DNA of 64,000 bases from Acidobacteriota bacterium (GCA_013289715.1 JABCZJ010000008.1:62001-126000); one strand, 5' to 3'. Counted from the stretch's first letter, positions 9,038 through 19,351 are shown. Numbers and translations are program-made. The notes: generated by a model from the letters alone, not told the origin.

Positions 9038-9772
9038 ATGTCCAAGCTGGTTTTGAAGTTCGAGAGTTCTATACTGAAGGAAGTAGCGGTGGGGCAGCAG
9101 GAAGTGAGCATTGGGCGCTCGCCGGACAACGGCATCGTCATTGATAATCCGGCGATTTCCAGCTATCACGCGCGCGTGTTTCACGAGGATGGCCGGCTGA
9201 TGCTGCAGGATTTCGGCAGCTTGAATGGTACGTTTGTGAACGGGCAGCGCGTGAAGATGGTGACGCTGAAGCCGGGGGATTCGGTGGGCATCGGCAAGCA
9301 TACGATCGTGGTGACGGATTCAGTGGAAGTACGCGCGCATTCGCTGGACAACGTGGCGGCCAAACCCGCCGTGCCGAAAATCAACGAGACGGTGATGCTG
9401 GACACCAAGGATCGCCGGGAATTTTTGCGGCAGGTGGCGGCGGTGGGCGAAAGCGCGCAGCCTGCCCCGGGGCGGATGAAATTGCCGACGCTGGTGGTGC
9501 TCAACGGCAGCACCGACCGGAAGGAGTACACGCTGACGGACAAGCTCACGGTGGTGGGGAAATCCGCGATGGCCACGGTGAAGCTGAAAGGCTGGTTCAA
9601 GCCCAAAGCCGCCGCGCAGATTAATCGCCGCGAAGACGATTCGTATTACATCGGGCCAGCCGACAAGGTGCCGAGCGTGAATGGCACGCCGATTACGCAT
9701 CCGACGAAATTGGCTTCGGGCGATGTGATCGAGGTTGCGGGCGTTGAGCTGGAATTTGTCGTGCGGGATTGA
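9038..9772 (+). CDS. FHA domain protein with a second degenerate FHA-like domain
   Basis: 244 residues with a strong GGGAGG site before the ATG. The N-terminal FHA domain (about 5-100) shows the phosphothreonine-binding set: SIGRSPDN, ISSYHARV and FGSLNGTFVNG. A linker containing NETVMLDT could carry phosphorylatable threonines. The C-terminal half (about 150-244: TLVVLNG ... LTVVGKSAMATV ... VNGTPITHPTKLASGD) has the strand pattern of another FHA fold but lacks the canonical Arg and Ser-His residues. It is probably the phospho-reader for the kinase and phosphatase encoded upstream; partners are unknown. Confidence 0.85.
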   Translation: MSKLVLKFESSILKEVAVGQQEVSIGRSPDNGIVIDNPAISSYHARVFHEDGRLMLQDFGSLNGTFVNGQRVKMVTLKPGDSVGIGKHTIVVTDSVEVRAHSLDNVAAKPAVPKINETVMLDTKDRREFLRQVAAVGESAQPAPGRMKLPTLVVLNGSTDRKEYTLTDKLTVVGKSAMATVKLKGWFKPKAAAQINRREDDSYYIGPADKVPSVNGTPITHPTKLASGDVIEVAGVELEFVVRD

Positions 9773-9779
9773 AGTCAGT

Positions 9780-9804
9780 CCGGCGTTCTGCAGCCGCCGG
9801 TTTT
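9780..9804 (+). terminator. Probable intrinsic terminator of the kinase operon
   Basis: CCGGCG (9780-9785) pairs with CGCCGG (9795-9800) around a 9-base loop and is followed by TTTT. It begins a few bases after the FHA stop codon. The T-run is short, so strength is uncertain. Confidence 0.45.
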
Positions 9805-9887
9805 GATCTCGCACCTGTCCCGTGCGAGGGGAATCTTCCTAACCGCTGTCCGCTGGCGCGTCGCTTCGAAGAATCGCGGCGCCGGAT

Positions 9888-10223
9888 TTAGAAGCGATTG
9901 AACAGGTCCGGCAGGATTTCTGGAACGCCGGTAACGTGCCGAATGCCGAACGCCGCGATACATACAAAAATAACTCCCACGACGATGGCCACTGCACACG
10001 CCGCGCCGTCGGGCATGTAACCCTGGGCTAGGACACGCGGCGGCCTGAGCATTTTTTTCCATCCCAGAATTGTGACGGAGGATCCGCTCCCCTCATCGAC
10101 CTCCCAACGGCCAAATTCAGGACCGCGCAGCGATGGGAAAAATACTTCGAGGATCGAGAACACCCCTGCGTACAGAAACGCGAGATAGGGAAGCACCTTG
10201 AAGAAAAACGTCATCTTATCCAC
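9888..10223 (-). CDS. Small membrane protein of unknown function
   Basis: Up to 111 residues; the frame opens at a GTG (10223) and the next ATG is three codons in (10214). Two hydrophobic segments are visible, residues about 8-28 (FKVLPYLAFLYAGVFSIL) and about 75-95 (AVAIVVGVIFVCIAAFGI), with a polar 45-residue stretch between them. I do not recognise the family. It stands alone, convergent with the kinase operon and divergent from the next gene. Confidence 0.5.
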   Translation of the reverse strand: MDKMTFFFKVLPYLAFLYAGVFSILEVFFPSLRGPEFGRWEVDEGSGSSVTILGWKKMLRPPRVLAQGYMPDGAACAVAIVVGVIFVCIAAFGIRHVTGVPEILPDLFNRF

Positions 10224-10440
10224 TGGGGCAAAATACCAGATTCAGGCCGCGGACGCCAAGACAGGCGAGTCGCGTTAGGCAGACCAGACAGATCGTCCGC
10301 CGGAGGGAGACTCCCGGAGTATCGAGCCGGGCTTTGTTTAAGTCCAGAATCATGCCCTATGAAGCCTGCAACAAAATCGACGTCCTGCGTTCTAAGGACA
10401 CGGAGCGATGAATGCCCGGACTGGTGACCGGAGGCGACCA

Positions 10441-11778
10441 ATGAGACCTTGCCGACTTGCGGCGGCCCGCGCGTGGTTTCGGACAATCGCTGTCGTCGTT
10501 TCCATTTCATCGGTGGGCGCTCCGACCGTGCTGGCGCAGACTTGTGAGGACCGGAACCCCCCGCATGCGGTGGCTTTGCTGTTGCGACTCCAGAGTTACT
10601 GCGAGAACTACGACGTTCCGAATTCGTTTGATCTTTACGGCCTGGCTGCCGTAGCAGGCGACGAGGCTATTCCCGCGCTGCGCAAAATCGCAGTTTGGCC
10701 TACCGATACGCCCACTGGCAATTACTGCGAGCGGTGGGTGACTGGGGCGCGGATCGCCCTGGCCAAACTGGGCGATAAAAAGTATCGCGCTGCGCTGGAT
10801 GAAGCGATGCAGGGTCCCCAGAATCGCTACCTTCCGCTGGGCGATTTGGGAGTTGTGGGAGACGACCGGGCGTTGCGCACGCTGATCGAATACCTGGTAG
10901 CGCACGCGAATGATCCTGCGATGTACCACGATTTCGGCGACTACGGTTCGGACACGCGCGACGGGTTGCTCCAGGAGATCGACACGATTCGCCATCGGCG
11001 GCGCGTGCCCGGACTGCCTAGCGCGAATTACTCGCCGGCGGGAGTCGCGCAGTGGAAAGAGTATCTGGAGCGGCACAAGGACGTGCAGCTCACGTTTCCG
11101 GTTTATCCGAATGTTTCGGACCCTTATCTGAAGTGCCTGGCGCGGAAAGTCGACTGGGGATATCCAGACGCAATTCTAGCCATCGCGGCGTTTGGAGGAG
11201 AGTCGGCACTGCCGATCCTGCGGCAATTTCCAAGGCCGTCGCCGGGAGATCCGATGGGCTTCGTTGCCGTGGGATACGGAACGCTATTCGAACATCCCGG
11301 ATTATGGGCGGCCGTGCAAGGAAATACGCAGGTTGGGCTGGCGCAACTCGGCGATCGGGAAATGTTCGAACAGATCGTTTCGGACTTGAGCGACAAACTC
11401 GCTTACGAAGCCGTGCGCAAGCTTGAGTTCATTGGCGGCAAGCAGGCTATGGACGCTCTGATTCATTCACTGGACATGACGGAGGAAGCGGCCAGGAAAC
11501 TGCAGAACCTCGAGACGCCGCAAAGAGCGTACCTGCCGATTTGGAGAGCGAGTGCAATCGGAGTGCAGGGAGAGATCGAGCAGGAAACGTGCACGCCGTT
11601 TTCCTCGCATCCGTATCAGCAGTGCGTCACCGGCGTGTTGGCATTGATGGTGAAGGACCCGCCACTGCCGGCGAATGCGAAAATGAGCAAGGAGAATATT
11701 CAGATATGGAGGGATTGGTGGACGAAAAGCAAGGACCAGGCGGTTTTCGTGCAAAAACCGGAACATACATTTGAATGA
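10441..11778 (+). CDS. Exported protein with HEAT-like helical repeats, unknown function
   Basis: About 445 residues. The ATG at 10441 is chosen because GGAGG sits 6 bases upstream and a signal peptide follows (RTIAVVVSISSV ... VLAQ). The upstream in-frame ATG at 10408 has a poorer site. The mature chain contains repeated helical segments of the type DEAIPALRKIA, ARIALAKLGDKKY, VVGDDRALRTLIEYL and GGKQAMDALIHSL, which resemble HEAT/PBS-lyase-like repeats used for protein binding. Several cysteines fit an extracytoplasmic location. I cannot name the family. It is monocistronic as far as the sequence shows. Confidence 0.7.
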   Translation: MRPCRLAAARAWFRTIAVVVSISSVGAPTVLAQTCEDRNPPHAVALLLRLQSYCENYDVPNSFDLYGLAAVAGDEAIPALRKIAVWPTDTPTGNYCERWVTGARIALAKLGDKKYRAALDEAMQGPQNRYLPLGDLGVVGDDRALRTLIEYLVAHANDPAMYHDFGDYGSDTRDGLLQEIDTIRHRRRVPGLPSANYSPAGVAQWKEYLERHKDVQLTFPVYPNVSDPYLKCLARKVDWGYPDAILAIAAFGGESALPILRQFPRPSPGDPMGFVAVGYGTLFEHPGLWAAVQGNTQVGLAQLGDREMFEQIVSDLSDKLAYEAVRKLEFIGGKQAMDALIHSLDMTEEAARKLQNLETPQRAYLPIWRASAIGVQGEIEQETCTPFSSHPYQQCVTGVLALMVKDPPLPANAKMSKENIQIWRDWWTKSKDQAVFVQKPEHTFE

Positions 11779-12223
11779 TCGAGATGAACGTGGTTTTGCG
11801 GGTAGGCTTCACTTCCATTTGCGATAACGGGGATTTGCCTGGTGCCAATGAGATGTAAAGGTAGCGATTGGGCGTGCTTTGTAGGACACCCGGCAATTCA
11901 ACGTTCGATTGCTGCTTTTCTGCTTGTGATAGGATCCGTCCAGGTGAAATTGCTGAAGTAAGCTGTTCTTTCCTCTCGATTTGCCGCAGCATTCGGCTTG
12001 GTTCTGCGACTGTGTGAATGTCGCTGTAATTCCCCTTCCGGTAAAAAAATCGCAACAAAATATAAGGTGACTTCTCTTATGACTGTAGGAGGGGCTGCAT
12101 TTTTCGGTCGCCTACCTTCCGGGGAGTACTCTCGGAAGAAACCGGGCCAAGTGGGCTCGGGCGCGAATTCGTTAACTCAGAGATCCGGGAGGTGCCCGGT
12201 CCCTCATTCTGCCGGGTTCAACG
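11779..12223. other. Intergenic region upstream of the hybrid kinase
   Basis: No convincing gene in 445 bases. A minus-strand frame of 143 codons crosses the end of the upstream gene but has no family resemblance, ribosome site or clean codon pattern. The promoter of the hybrid kinase must be here, but I cannot mark its boxes. Confidence 0.45.
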
Positions 12224-14806
12224 ATGGACGCTAGGAATATGCTCAAATTGAAGAATGGGCGGGCTAGTCAAGCTCGAAGAAGGTCCATCAGCTACGTCGT
12301 GCTCCTTATCGTACTGCTGCTTGGAGGTTTCGTTCTCCGCAACATGACCTGGAAGAGCAATGGGGAGATGCACACGTTGCTGGAGAGCATCACCACATTG
12401 CTCGCGCTTATTAGTGGCCTCATGTCCCTGGTGCGTTACTACACCAAGAAAAGCAGCACCTTCCTGCTTCTCGGCAGCGGTTTTTTGGGAACAGCTGTGC
12501 TGAACGGGTACCATGCTGCGATCACATCTTCGTTTCTAGCGGGGCGCACGCCCTCCGCTTTGATGGCGCTCACGCTTTGGAGTGGCGTGACATCGCGCCT
12601 GTTCCTGGCGCTTTTGATGTGTGCAAGTCTTTGGGCTTCGAAAAGAGAATTGCGGCACCCAACGACTAGCCGGCGGCAAGAGTACATTGTTTATTTTCTT
12701 GTCGGAATGTTCACGCTAGCCAGTTTTTCATTCTTTGGAATCGTGCGACTGCCTCCGCAATACTTCCCGAATTCCGTAATTCACCGCCCATTGGAGGCTG
12801 CCCCGGCCATCTTTTTTATATTGTCCGCGATCGGATACTGGCGGAAGGGTGCGTGGAAAACCGGCGACGTTGAGCACTGGCTTCTGCTCTCCCTCATCTT
12901 TGGATCGGTTAGCTATTTGACGTACTACCCTTTATACAACAAGCTGTACGACCCACTTTACATCGGCGGTCACGTGCTCACGGCTCTGCAGTGTGCTTGC
13001 ATGCTGGCGGGGCTTTTCATCGGTATGGCTTCCATATTCAAGAGCGAGGCTGAAAACGCGGCCAGCTTGCGGATCGCTCAGAATGAGTTGGAGGCGCGGG
13101 TCCTGGCGCGCACCAGGGATCTTGCTCACGCCAATGAAGCGTTGCAGGTGGAAATTGGGGAACGTCGCCGGGCAGAGCATGCCGCAGAAGAGGCGAGCCG
13201 CGCCAAGAGCGAGTTTCTTGCCAACATGAGCCATGAAATCCGCACACCAATGAATGGGATTCTGGGCATGACGGAGCTGGTGTTGGAAACTGAGCTAACT
13301 GCCGAGCAACGCGAAAGCTTAGGGCTTGTGAAGGTCTCAACCGAGGCGCTCGTAACGGTAGTGAATGACATCCTGGACTTCTCGAAGATCGAAGCCGGAA
13401 AACTCGACCTGGAGTTTATCCCTTTTGACCTGCGCGAGAGCCTGGGCGAAACGATGAAGGCCCTGGATTTCCGCGCGCACCGCAAGGGCCTGGAGCTAAT
13501 TTATGAGGTGCAGCCCGATGTGTTTGAAGCACTGCTGGGAGACCCCGGACGACTGCGGCAGGTCATTTTAAACCTGATTGGTAACGCCATTAAGTTTACC
13601 GAGCATGGTGAGATCCTGATGTCCGTTACACAAGAAGCAGAGTCCTCGGGAACTGTTTCACTGCATTTTGCCATCAAAGACACGGGGGTCGGCATTCCTG
13701 CCGACAAGCTGCAAGAAATATTCGAACCCTTTTCGCAAGCGGATGGGTCAACGGCACGAAAGTACGGTGGCACGGGACTGGGATTGAGTATTTGCACGAA
13801 GCTGGTGGAGATGATGAACGGGCGAATCTGGGTGGAGAGCGAAGAGGGAAAGGGGGCTACTTTTCACTTTACAGTATCTTTGGGCATTCAAGAGAAATCG
13901 ACCTTGTCCCCCGCGCCTATCGGGCAAGAACAATTACGTGAACTCCACGTGTTGATCGTGGATGACAATTACACAAATCGCCGCATCCTGCAAAGCATGT
14001 TAGAGGGCTGGGGAATGCGCCCCACCGCAGTCGAAGGTGGGCGGGCGGCGCTGCAAGCACTGGAGGTCGCCAAGAGTACGGGCGACTTGTTTCCACTGAT
14101 CTTGTTGGACTGTCAGATGCCAGAGATCGATGGTTTCGCACTGGCTGACCAGATCCAGCAGGACCCGGACTTGGGAGCCGTGGCCACTGTGATGTTGACG
14201 TCCGCCGGTCGTCTTGGTGACGCCGCTCGCTGTCGAGAACTGGGAATCTTGGCGTATCTGGTGAAGCCGTTTCACCGGGGGGAACTGTTGGAAGCGATTT
14301 GTCAGATTCTCATTAAAAAAACGCCCGCGGCGAACGATACGCCTCTGGTTACTCGGTATACTTTAAGAGAAGACGAGCATCGCGCGCGAGTCTTGCTAGC
14401 GGAAGACAACCCGGTAAACCAAACTCTGGTGGTCCGTGTGTTGGAGAAGCGTGGATACACAGTGAAAGTAACGAGTGACGGCCGCGGAGCATTAGAGGCC
14501 CTGGAGAACGGCCAGTTTGACGTGGTGCTGATGGATGTGCAGATGCCTGGGATGGACGGTTTCGAGGCGACTGCGGCGATTCGAGCAAAGGAAATGTTGG
14601 CCGGTGGGCATATTCCAATCATTGCGCTAACCGCTCACGCGTTGAAGGGCGACAAGGAGCAATGCATTGCCGCGGGTATGGACAGTTACCTTTCCAAGCC
14701 GATCCGCGCGATCGAATTGGTATCCACGATCGAAAGCCTGCTGGAGAACAAACGCGCAACACGATCCAGCACTTTAACCGACGCTCCCAACTCGATCGTC
14801 AAATGA
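12224..14806 (+). CDS. Hybrid sensor histidine kinase with two receiver domains
   Basis: 860 residues. About seven hydrophobic segments fill residues 22-272, an integral membrane sensor of unknown ligand. A coiled coil (about 280-330) leads to the HisKA domain with [10 protein letters not shown] (His337). The HATPase domain has the N box around Asn454, DTGVGIP near 486 and GGTGLGLS near 515. Receiver 1 has VDD near 580 and phospho-acceptor Asp629 in [11 protein letters not shown]. Receiver 2 has AEDNPVNQ near 726 and Asp771 in [11 protein letters not shown]. The architecture matches BarA-like phosphorelay kinases, but no Hpt domain or response regulator is encoded nearby. Translation may start at the ATG 15 bases later (12239), which has an AGGA closer to it. 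Confidence 0.9.
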   Translation: MDARNMLKLKNGRASQARRRSISYVVLLIVLLLGGFVLRNMTWKSNGEMHTLLESITTLLALISGLMSLVRYYTKKSSTFLLLGSGFLGTAVLNGYHAAITSSFLAGRTPSALMALTLWSGVTSRLFLALLMCASLWASKRELRHPTTSRRQEYIVYFLVGMFTLASFSFFGIVRLPPQYFPNSVIHRPLEAAPAIFFILSAIGYWRKGAWKTGDVEHWLLLSLIFGSVSYLTYYPLYNKLYDPLYIGGHVLTALQCACMLAGLFIGMASIFKSEAENAASLRIAQNELEARVLARTRDLAHANEALQVEIGERRRAEHAAEEASRAKSEFLANMSHEIRTPMNGILGMTELVLETELTAEQRESLGLVKVSTEALVTVVNDILDFSKIEAGKLDLEFIPFDLRESLGETMKALDFRAHRKGLELIYEVQPDVFEALLGDPGRLRQVILNLIGNAIKFTEHGEILMSVTQEAESSGTVSLHFAIKDTGVGIPADKLQEIFEPFSQADGSTARKYGGTGLGLSICTKLVEMMNGRIWVESEEGKGATFHFTVSLGIQEKSTLSPAPIGQEQLRELHVLIVDDNYTNRRILQSMLEGWGMRPTAVEGGRAALQALEVAKSTGDLFPLILLDCQMPEIDGFALADQIQQDPDLGAVATVMLTSAGRLGDAARCRELGILAYLVKPFHRGELLEAICQILIKKTPAANDTPLVTRYTLREDEHRARVLLAEDNPVNQTLVVRVLEKRGYTVKVTSDGRGALEALENGQFDVVLMDVQMPGMDGFEATAAIRAKEMLAGGHIPIIALTAHALKGDKEQCIAAGMDSYLSKPIRAIELVSTIESLLENKRATRSSTLTDAPNSIVK

Positions 14807-15144
14807 CCTGAATCGTCTGTCCCGACCGATGGCCCATTACGTTGAACTTGCGGCAAATGGCGAGCAGTAGGTCGATCCTCAAGGCGCCCCGCCCGCAACG
14901 GTAAGCCCACCTTGCGGAGTTGCGAGATTCCAAGCGGATGCGCTGAGCAGCGTGTTCGTGAACTCTTCGTCGTGTCGCTCGTGCGGCTATTGCACAGTCA
15001 CCGAGACGCTCGTCGTCGCACCGCGCGCACTCGCAAGCGATCCGTGCATCATTGCCGCCAGCATCGCGAGGAGCGTCTGAGCAACCGCCGCCCCGGCCGC
15101 GTCGACTCGCACTGCCTAAAACCCCTGGATAAACCTTGCTAGCG
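14807..15144. other. Intergenic region, possible gene remnant
   Basis: This 338-base gap lies between convergent genes. On the minus strand a short frame ending with TAG at 14987-14989 reads like real protein at its end (ASARGATTSVSVTVQ). It could be a short GTG-started peptide of about 41 codons or a leftover C-terminus of a decayed exported protein. Nothing else is visible. Confidence 0.3.
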
Positions 15145-15933
15145 TCACTGCGGGTCGGCCGTGAGCGCCCCGGTCGCGGGGTCAATGCGGAAACGGGAAA
15201 TGGAGGAGTCTTGAATGTGCGCCACGGATAGACCTGCACCATCCGAATCGACTTCAATGCTCGAGGGCTTGGCGGCTACTGGAAATGGCGAAGAGACAGT
15301 GGGATTCAGCTCGCCAGTTTTCCAGTTGACGGTGAAAGCCGAAATACTCTCGGAAGCGTGATTCAGTACATACAGGTAGTTGCCAGAGGGATCGATCGCT
15401 AACCAACCCGGGCCGCGCTCAGGAAGAACGGATATTTCCCTGGCGGCCATACCTTCGCCATCGCGCGAAATCGTCACCGAATCGGCCAAGCCATTCGCCG
15501 CGAAGGTCATCCGCTGCCCCGTGCGCAGATTCGTGACCTGCAGGACGCGTGAATCGCCTTCGACTGCACTGGCGACGTTCGCGGCGGCAGCCACAGTCAA
15601 GACGGTCTTTGTATTGTTACCGTGGTAGCTGGCCAAGATATTCGCCGTTCCGATAGCAACAGGCGTGGCCAGACCCGAACCATTAACGGTGGCCACCGCC
15701 TTATTGTCCGATGCATACGTGGAGTCGTCGGTCGTAACGTTCGTGGTCTGGCCGTCGAGATACGTCGCGGTCAGAACGAACTGCTGGGTTGCGCCAATCG
15801 CAATCGTGGGATTGGCCGGAGTAAGCTTGACTCCGGTGATGAACAGGTTGCTCACGGCGGAGCTGAGGCAAGCGGACAACGGAAGAATCGACAGCAAAGC
15901 AATAATTTGAACGGGCACCTTGAACTTGAACAA
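15145..15933 (-). CDS. Lipoprotein with Ig-like (Big_2) domain and short beta-propeller segment
   Basis: About 262 residues. The only in-frame start near the signal peptide is a TTG at 15933, with TGGAG about 9 bases upstream. A hydrophobic segment ends at the lipobox LPLSAC. Residues about 30-115 form a bacterial Ig-like domain (ITGVKLTPANPTIAIG ... VATVNGSGLATPVAIG ... ILASYHG). The rest (GWLAIDPSGNYLYVLNH ... ISAFTVNWKTGEL ... RFRIDPATGALT) resembles two blades of the lactonase/YncE-type propeller family. That is far short of seven blades, so the gene may be C-terminally truncated. Likely an envelope binding protein. Confidence 0.7.
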   Translation of the reverse strand: MFKFKVPVQIIALLSILPLSACLSSAVSNLFITGVKLTPANPTIAIGATQQFVLTATYLDGQTTNVTTDDSTYASDNKAVATVNGSGLATPVAIGTANILASYHGNNTKTVLTVAAAANVASAVEGDSRVLQVTNLRTGQRMTFAANGLADSVTISRDGEGMAAREISVLPERGPGWLAIDPSGNYLYVLNHASESISAFTVNWKTGELNPTVSSPFPVAAKPSSIEVDSDGAGLSVAHIQDSSISRFRIDPATGALTADPQ

Positions 15934-16111
15934 TGAATTGGACTCCAGACCTGGTTCGCGCGAAAAGCTTACGCCGGGAGCTCTATCTTGATTTCCCAGT
16001 CAAGCGCTAATCTACATCCTTACTTCCAGGTCCACAATGAGTCATACAGAGCTTGTGCGCAAAGCATTCGCGATGCCAGCGAGTTCGAAATCGCGCTTCG
16101 ACTGCTGGCAG

Positions 16112-17293
16112 CTATTGCTGTTCAATCTTCGGCTGCCACTGGGCCAAGATCGGTAGAGGCGGGGCCGCTTGCGGGACGGCGGTACGATAATCCTGGCCTA
16201 GCACTTGCGCGATGGTGGCGGCGATTTGGCTTTGAGTTACGCGTGGGACGTTTGACATTTCGCCGCTGGGTGGCGTGTCTGGGCCCATGACTGCGATCCA
16301 GATATTTTCGGCGCCGGGGATATTTTTGTCGTGGTCGCGCCAGAGTTTCAGGCCGCTGCCGCGGCCGTGGTCGCAGGTGATGATGAAGGTCAGCTGATCG
16401 TGATATTCGGGCCTGGCTTGCATGGTGCGCCATAGTTCGGCGATGCGTTGGTCGTCTTCGTGGGCAGCTTGCAGGACCAGGTCATATTTTCCCGCGTGGG
16501 CCCAATCGTCCGTCTCGCCGTAGCCTACGAACAGGGCGCGGGGGCTGTGAGTCTGGAGATAGTCGAGCAGGTCTTCGTGGGTGAAGGAATCCGGGGCGTC
16601 GTCGTCCTCGACGCGCGTGCTTGTTTCGTACAGCTTCTTCAGTAATTGTTCGCGAGGTGTCAGCTGCTCGGTCCACGGGAGATTCCACCCGGCGCGGACG
16701 AACAGGCCGCTTTGTTTCGCGCGAAAAATGTCAATGAAGGTGTCCCATGTGCCGAAGATCGCTACCTGATTGTGAAATTCCGGCTGATTATTTAGCCACT
16801 CGAAGACTGTGGCGTTGGGATTGGCGCCGAATTCGTTGCTGTTGATTTGCGGATTGGGATAGCCGGCGGACATCTCGTTGTAGCCGGGGTACGAAAATTT
16901 GAAGCCGTTGGTGACTTGGGCGACGCTGCCTTTGTGCTGGTTGCCGTAGATTTGGCCTTGATTAGCTACTACGGTCCAGAGGAAGGGCATCAGCGCTTCG
17001 CGTGCGGCTTCCGGCGTTTCGCGCCAGAAATCTTTGCGGAGTTGGGTGGTGTCTTGCGCCTTGCCGTGTTTTGCGTCCATTAGGTCGTGTTCTGCGCCGG
17101 TGAAGACTTCTTGCCAGCGGAAACCGTCCAGGACGATCAGGACTACGGCGCGGGTTTTTAGTGCGGTTGCGGCGGCGTTGCTGATCGGGCCTGTGGTGGC
17201 CAGCGAAGCTAGTAGTGCGGCGATCAGAACGCAAACCCAGATGAGAAATAGCGGGCGACGAGGATTCAACGGCCCTCCTGAGTTGAGGATCAT
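16112..17293 (-). CDS. Exported alkaline-phosphatase-superfamily enzyme (phosphodiesterase/nucleotide pyrophosphatase-like)
   Basis: About 393 residues. The ATG at 17293 lacks a ribosome site; a TTG 24 bases later (17269) follows AGGAGG closely and could be the true start. An N-terminal hydrophobic segment (FLIWVCVLIAALLASLA) indicates export. Superfamily metal-site motifs are visible: VLIVLDGFRWQEVFTG near the start, GYGETDDWAHAGKYD in the middle and ITCDHGRGSG near the end. Members hydrolyse phosphate esters or diesters with two zinc ions; the substrate here cannot be read from sequence. It stands apart from its neighbours. Confidence 0.8.
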   Translation of the reverse strand: MILNSGGPLNPRRPLFLIWVCVLIAALLASLATTGPISNAAATALKTRAVVLIVLDGFRWQEVFTGAEHDLMDAKHGKAQDTTQLRKDFWRETPEAAREALMPFLWTVVANQGQIYGNQHKGSVAQVTNGFKFSYPGYNEMSAGYPNPQINSNEFGANPNATVFEWLNNQPEFHNQVAIFGTWDTFIDIFRAKQSGLFVRAGWNLPWTEQLTPREQLLKKLYETSTRVEDDDAPDSFTHEDLLDYLQTHSPRALFVGYGETDDWAHAGKYDLVLQAAHEDDQRIAELWRTMQARPEYHDQLTFIITCDHGRGSGLKLWRDHDKNIPGAENIWIAVMGPDTPPSGEMSNVPRVTQSQIAATIAQVLGQDYRTAVPQAAPPLPILAQWQPKIEQQ

Positions 17294-17359
17294 ACATTAG
17301 AAGGGCTGGTGGAGATGGGCGCGACACTGCGCATGCGTGCGATCCGTGCTAGACCGGTG

Positions 17360-17427
17360 AGGCAAGCCTCGCCTGGAGCGACCGAGCCGAGTCTTCATTT
17401 GTCGCGAAAGCGGCGGCAAGCCGCCGC
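17360..17427. repeat. REP-like hairpins between leftward genes
   Basis: GAGGC-AA-GCCTC at about 17360-17371 and GCGGCGG-CAAG-CCGCCGC at 17410-17427 form two GC-rich hairpins. The second ends in a tract (CCGCCGCACTCC) typical of dispersed palindromic units in this kind of genome. The rest of the 240-base gap shows no gene. Confidence 0.5.
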
Positions 17428-17533
17428 ACTCCAACATGATTGCGCTACGCATGCATTGTGAGGAGCGGAGAGTTGTGGGTGGCGTGGACAGTACGCCAAT
17501 CGAAAGACTGGAGTTCCCAGGAACGGCTACGAT

Positions 17534-19351
17534 CTAATTGGATTGCGAGCTCGTGGCCAGCGGTGCGTCGTGCAGGTAGGTAGCCAGCGTGTTTAGTGGA
17601 AACTCGACGAGGAATGTGGCACCGCCTTCGGGGCGATTAAAACACTCGATACGGCCGCCGTGTTCCTGGACGATTCCGTAGCAGATGCTCAGGCCGAGGC
17701 CGGTGCCTTTGCCGACCGGCTTGGTGGTAAAGAACGGATCGAAAACGTGCTGGGGCGATTTGATGCCCGGGCCGGTGTCGGAGAACTCGATGAAGAGCTT
17801 GCCGTCGGCGTGCGAGGTGCGGATCACCAGCGAGCCGCCGCCGACTTCCTCGAGCGCGTCCACAGCGTTGCTGATCAAGTTGAAAAAAACCTGTAGAACC
17901 TGATTGGCGTCTCCAAAGATCTGCGGCAGGTGCGCGTCAGTTTCGGTCTGGACCTGGATGTGTTTGCCGCGCAAGTCGAGGTTGCTGAGATGCAGCGCGG
18001 AGGCGATCACCTGGTTCAGGTCGAGGGCCAGTTTTTCGCTGGGCACGCGGCGCGCAAAGCTGAGCAGGCTGGTGACCAGCGTCTTGATGCGGCGCGAAAG
18101 CGTGCGGATTTTTTCGGCGACGACGCGCTGGCGCTCGCCAAGCGTGGGATCGTCCACGAGAAGATCGGAATAACCGAGAATGCCGGTGAGCGGGTTATTG
18201 ATTTCGTGCGCGGCGCCGGCGGCCAGTTGTCCTAGCGAGACAAGTTTTTCGGTCTGCACCATCTGCGCCTGAAAATGTTTGAGGTTCTGGAACGATTCGT
18301 GCGATTCGTCCAGCAAACGGATGCGATCGTGGTCCACCAAACGTTGCCTCAATGCGATCAGCAGCGCCACTACGACCAGCGTGACTTGCGTGACACCGAT
18401 GCGGAACGTGCGCACGTCCGGTGGATTGCCCGTGCTCCACAGGCTCCAGAGCGCCATCAGCGGTATGGAAAACACGGCAGTCATGGCCAACAGCGCGGCC
18501 CATCGCTTCGAGCGATCGTTGTGCGAGGACATCGCTTCGCGCGGGGGCTTGAGCCGATAGGCCATGATGCCCGCCGTGCCGAACCACACGAAGGAAGCGA
18601 CCAGCGGCAGATCGAAAGGGCTGCCGGTGTAGTAGTCCATGCGGTCGATGGCGCGGTTGGTGATGTAAGAACCCGCGGCGTAGAGCAGGGAAGCGCTGAA
18701 AAGATGAGCGTAGACTTCCTTCCAGGTGCCACGCGCTTTGGTCATCAATACGGCGAAGCCCACAGTGAGGACCAGATTCTCCGTCGCGGCCAGATGGTCG
18801 TAACTCCAACCGTACGAGAGCACGTTCGGGGCGATGTATTGCCAGGGGATCACTACGAAAAGGTACAGATAAACCCACCACACCAGTAGCAGGGAGAAAT
18901 CCAGATAGCCGATGTGTACGTTCAGATCGTCGCGCTTGTCGTGCGGCTTCAGTGCCAGAGCGCCGATCATGGGCACGGGATGCAGGAAGAGGATTACGTC
19001 TCCGATGAAGGGATTGGGAACGCTTTGGCGGAGGTCCACTTCGAAATAGGTCCAAATGCACTGCCCTGCGAGCCAGGCGAAGCAGCCCAGGCTGAGGAGG
19101 ATCCAGAAGACGCGCGTGCGTTTTTCGGTCGTGCCCCAGTTCAGGACCAGTCCGCCGCAGGCAAAGCTGGCGGCCAGGCACTGGACGATATCGCCGAACG
19201 CGGTGAGCGTGCGACCGTTCGGAACTGTAAGAGCCGCAATGGAATAGCTGCCGACCAGCAGGATCCAGCCAGCCGTAAGCGCCCACCCCGTCGGCGACAT
19301 TTGCCGCAGACCTCTCTCCAGCGTTTTGTGCAGCGGTATCGTGGCGCTCAT
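17534..19351 (-). CDS. Multi-pass membrane sensor histidine kinase
   Basis: About 605 residues from the ATG at 19351. The frame extends to a TTG at 19444, but that adds a charged, unlikely N-terminus. Around ten hydrophobic segments fill the first about 320 residues (WALTAGWILLVGSYSIAAL, LLLVWWVYLYLFVVIPW and others). A short coiled coil leads to HisKA with AAHEINNPLTGILGYSD. HATPase motifs follow: ISNAVDALEEVGGG, FSDTGPGI, FFTTKPVGKGTGLGLS. There is no receiver domain and no adjacent response regulator, so its partner is elsewhere. The ligand is unknown. Confidence 0.88.
   Translation of the reverse strand: MSATIPLHKTLERGLRQMSPTGWALTAGWILLVGSYSIAALTVPNGRTLTAFGDIVQCLAASFACGGLVLNWGTTEKRTRVFWILLSLGCFAWLAGQCIWTYFEVDLRQSVPNPFIGDVILFLHPVPMIGALALKPHDKRDDLNVHIGYLDFSLLLVWWVYLYLFVVIPWQYIAPNVLSYGWSYDHLAATENLVLTVGFAVLMTKARGTWKEVYAHLFSASLLYAAGSYITNRAIDRMDYYTGSPFDLPLVASFVWFGTAGIMAYRLKPPREAMSSHNDRSKRWAALLAMTAVFSIPLMALWSLWSTGNPPDVRTFRIGVTQVTLVVVALLIALRQRLVDHDRIRLLDESHESFQNLKHFQAQMVQTEKLVSLGQLAAGAAHEINNPLTGILGYSDLLVDDPTLGERQRVVAEKIRTLSRRIKTLVTSLLSFARRVPSEKLALDLNQVIASALHLSNLDLRGKHIQVQTETDAHLPQIFGDANQVLQVFFNLISNAVDALEEVGGGSLVIRTSHADGKLFIEFSDTGPGIKSPQHVFDPFFTTKPVGKGTGLGLSICYGIVQEHGGRIECFNRPEGGATFLVEFPLNTLATYLHDAPLATSSQSN

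Noticed and set aside
11627..12058. 143-codon minus-strand frame
   Set aside because: Overlaps the end of the HEAT-like gene, no recognisable domain and no ribosome site.
14987..15112. Short minus-strand frame ending TTSVSVTVQ
   Set aside because: Reads like protein at its end but is only about 41 codons with a weak site; kept only as a note in the intergenic entry.
18195..19286. 363-codon minus-strand frame
   Set aside because: Same strand but other frame of the histidine kinase gene; Arg/His/Pro-rich shadow.
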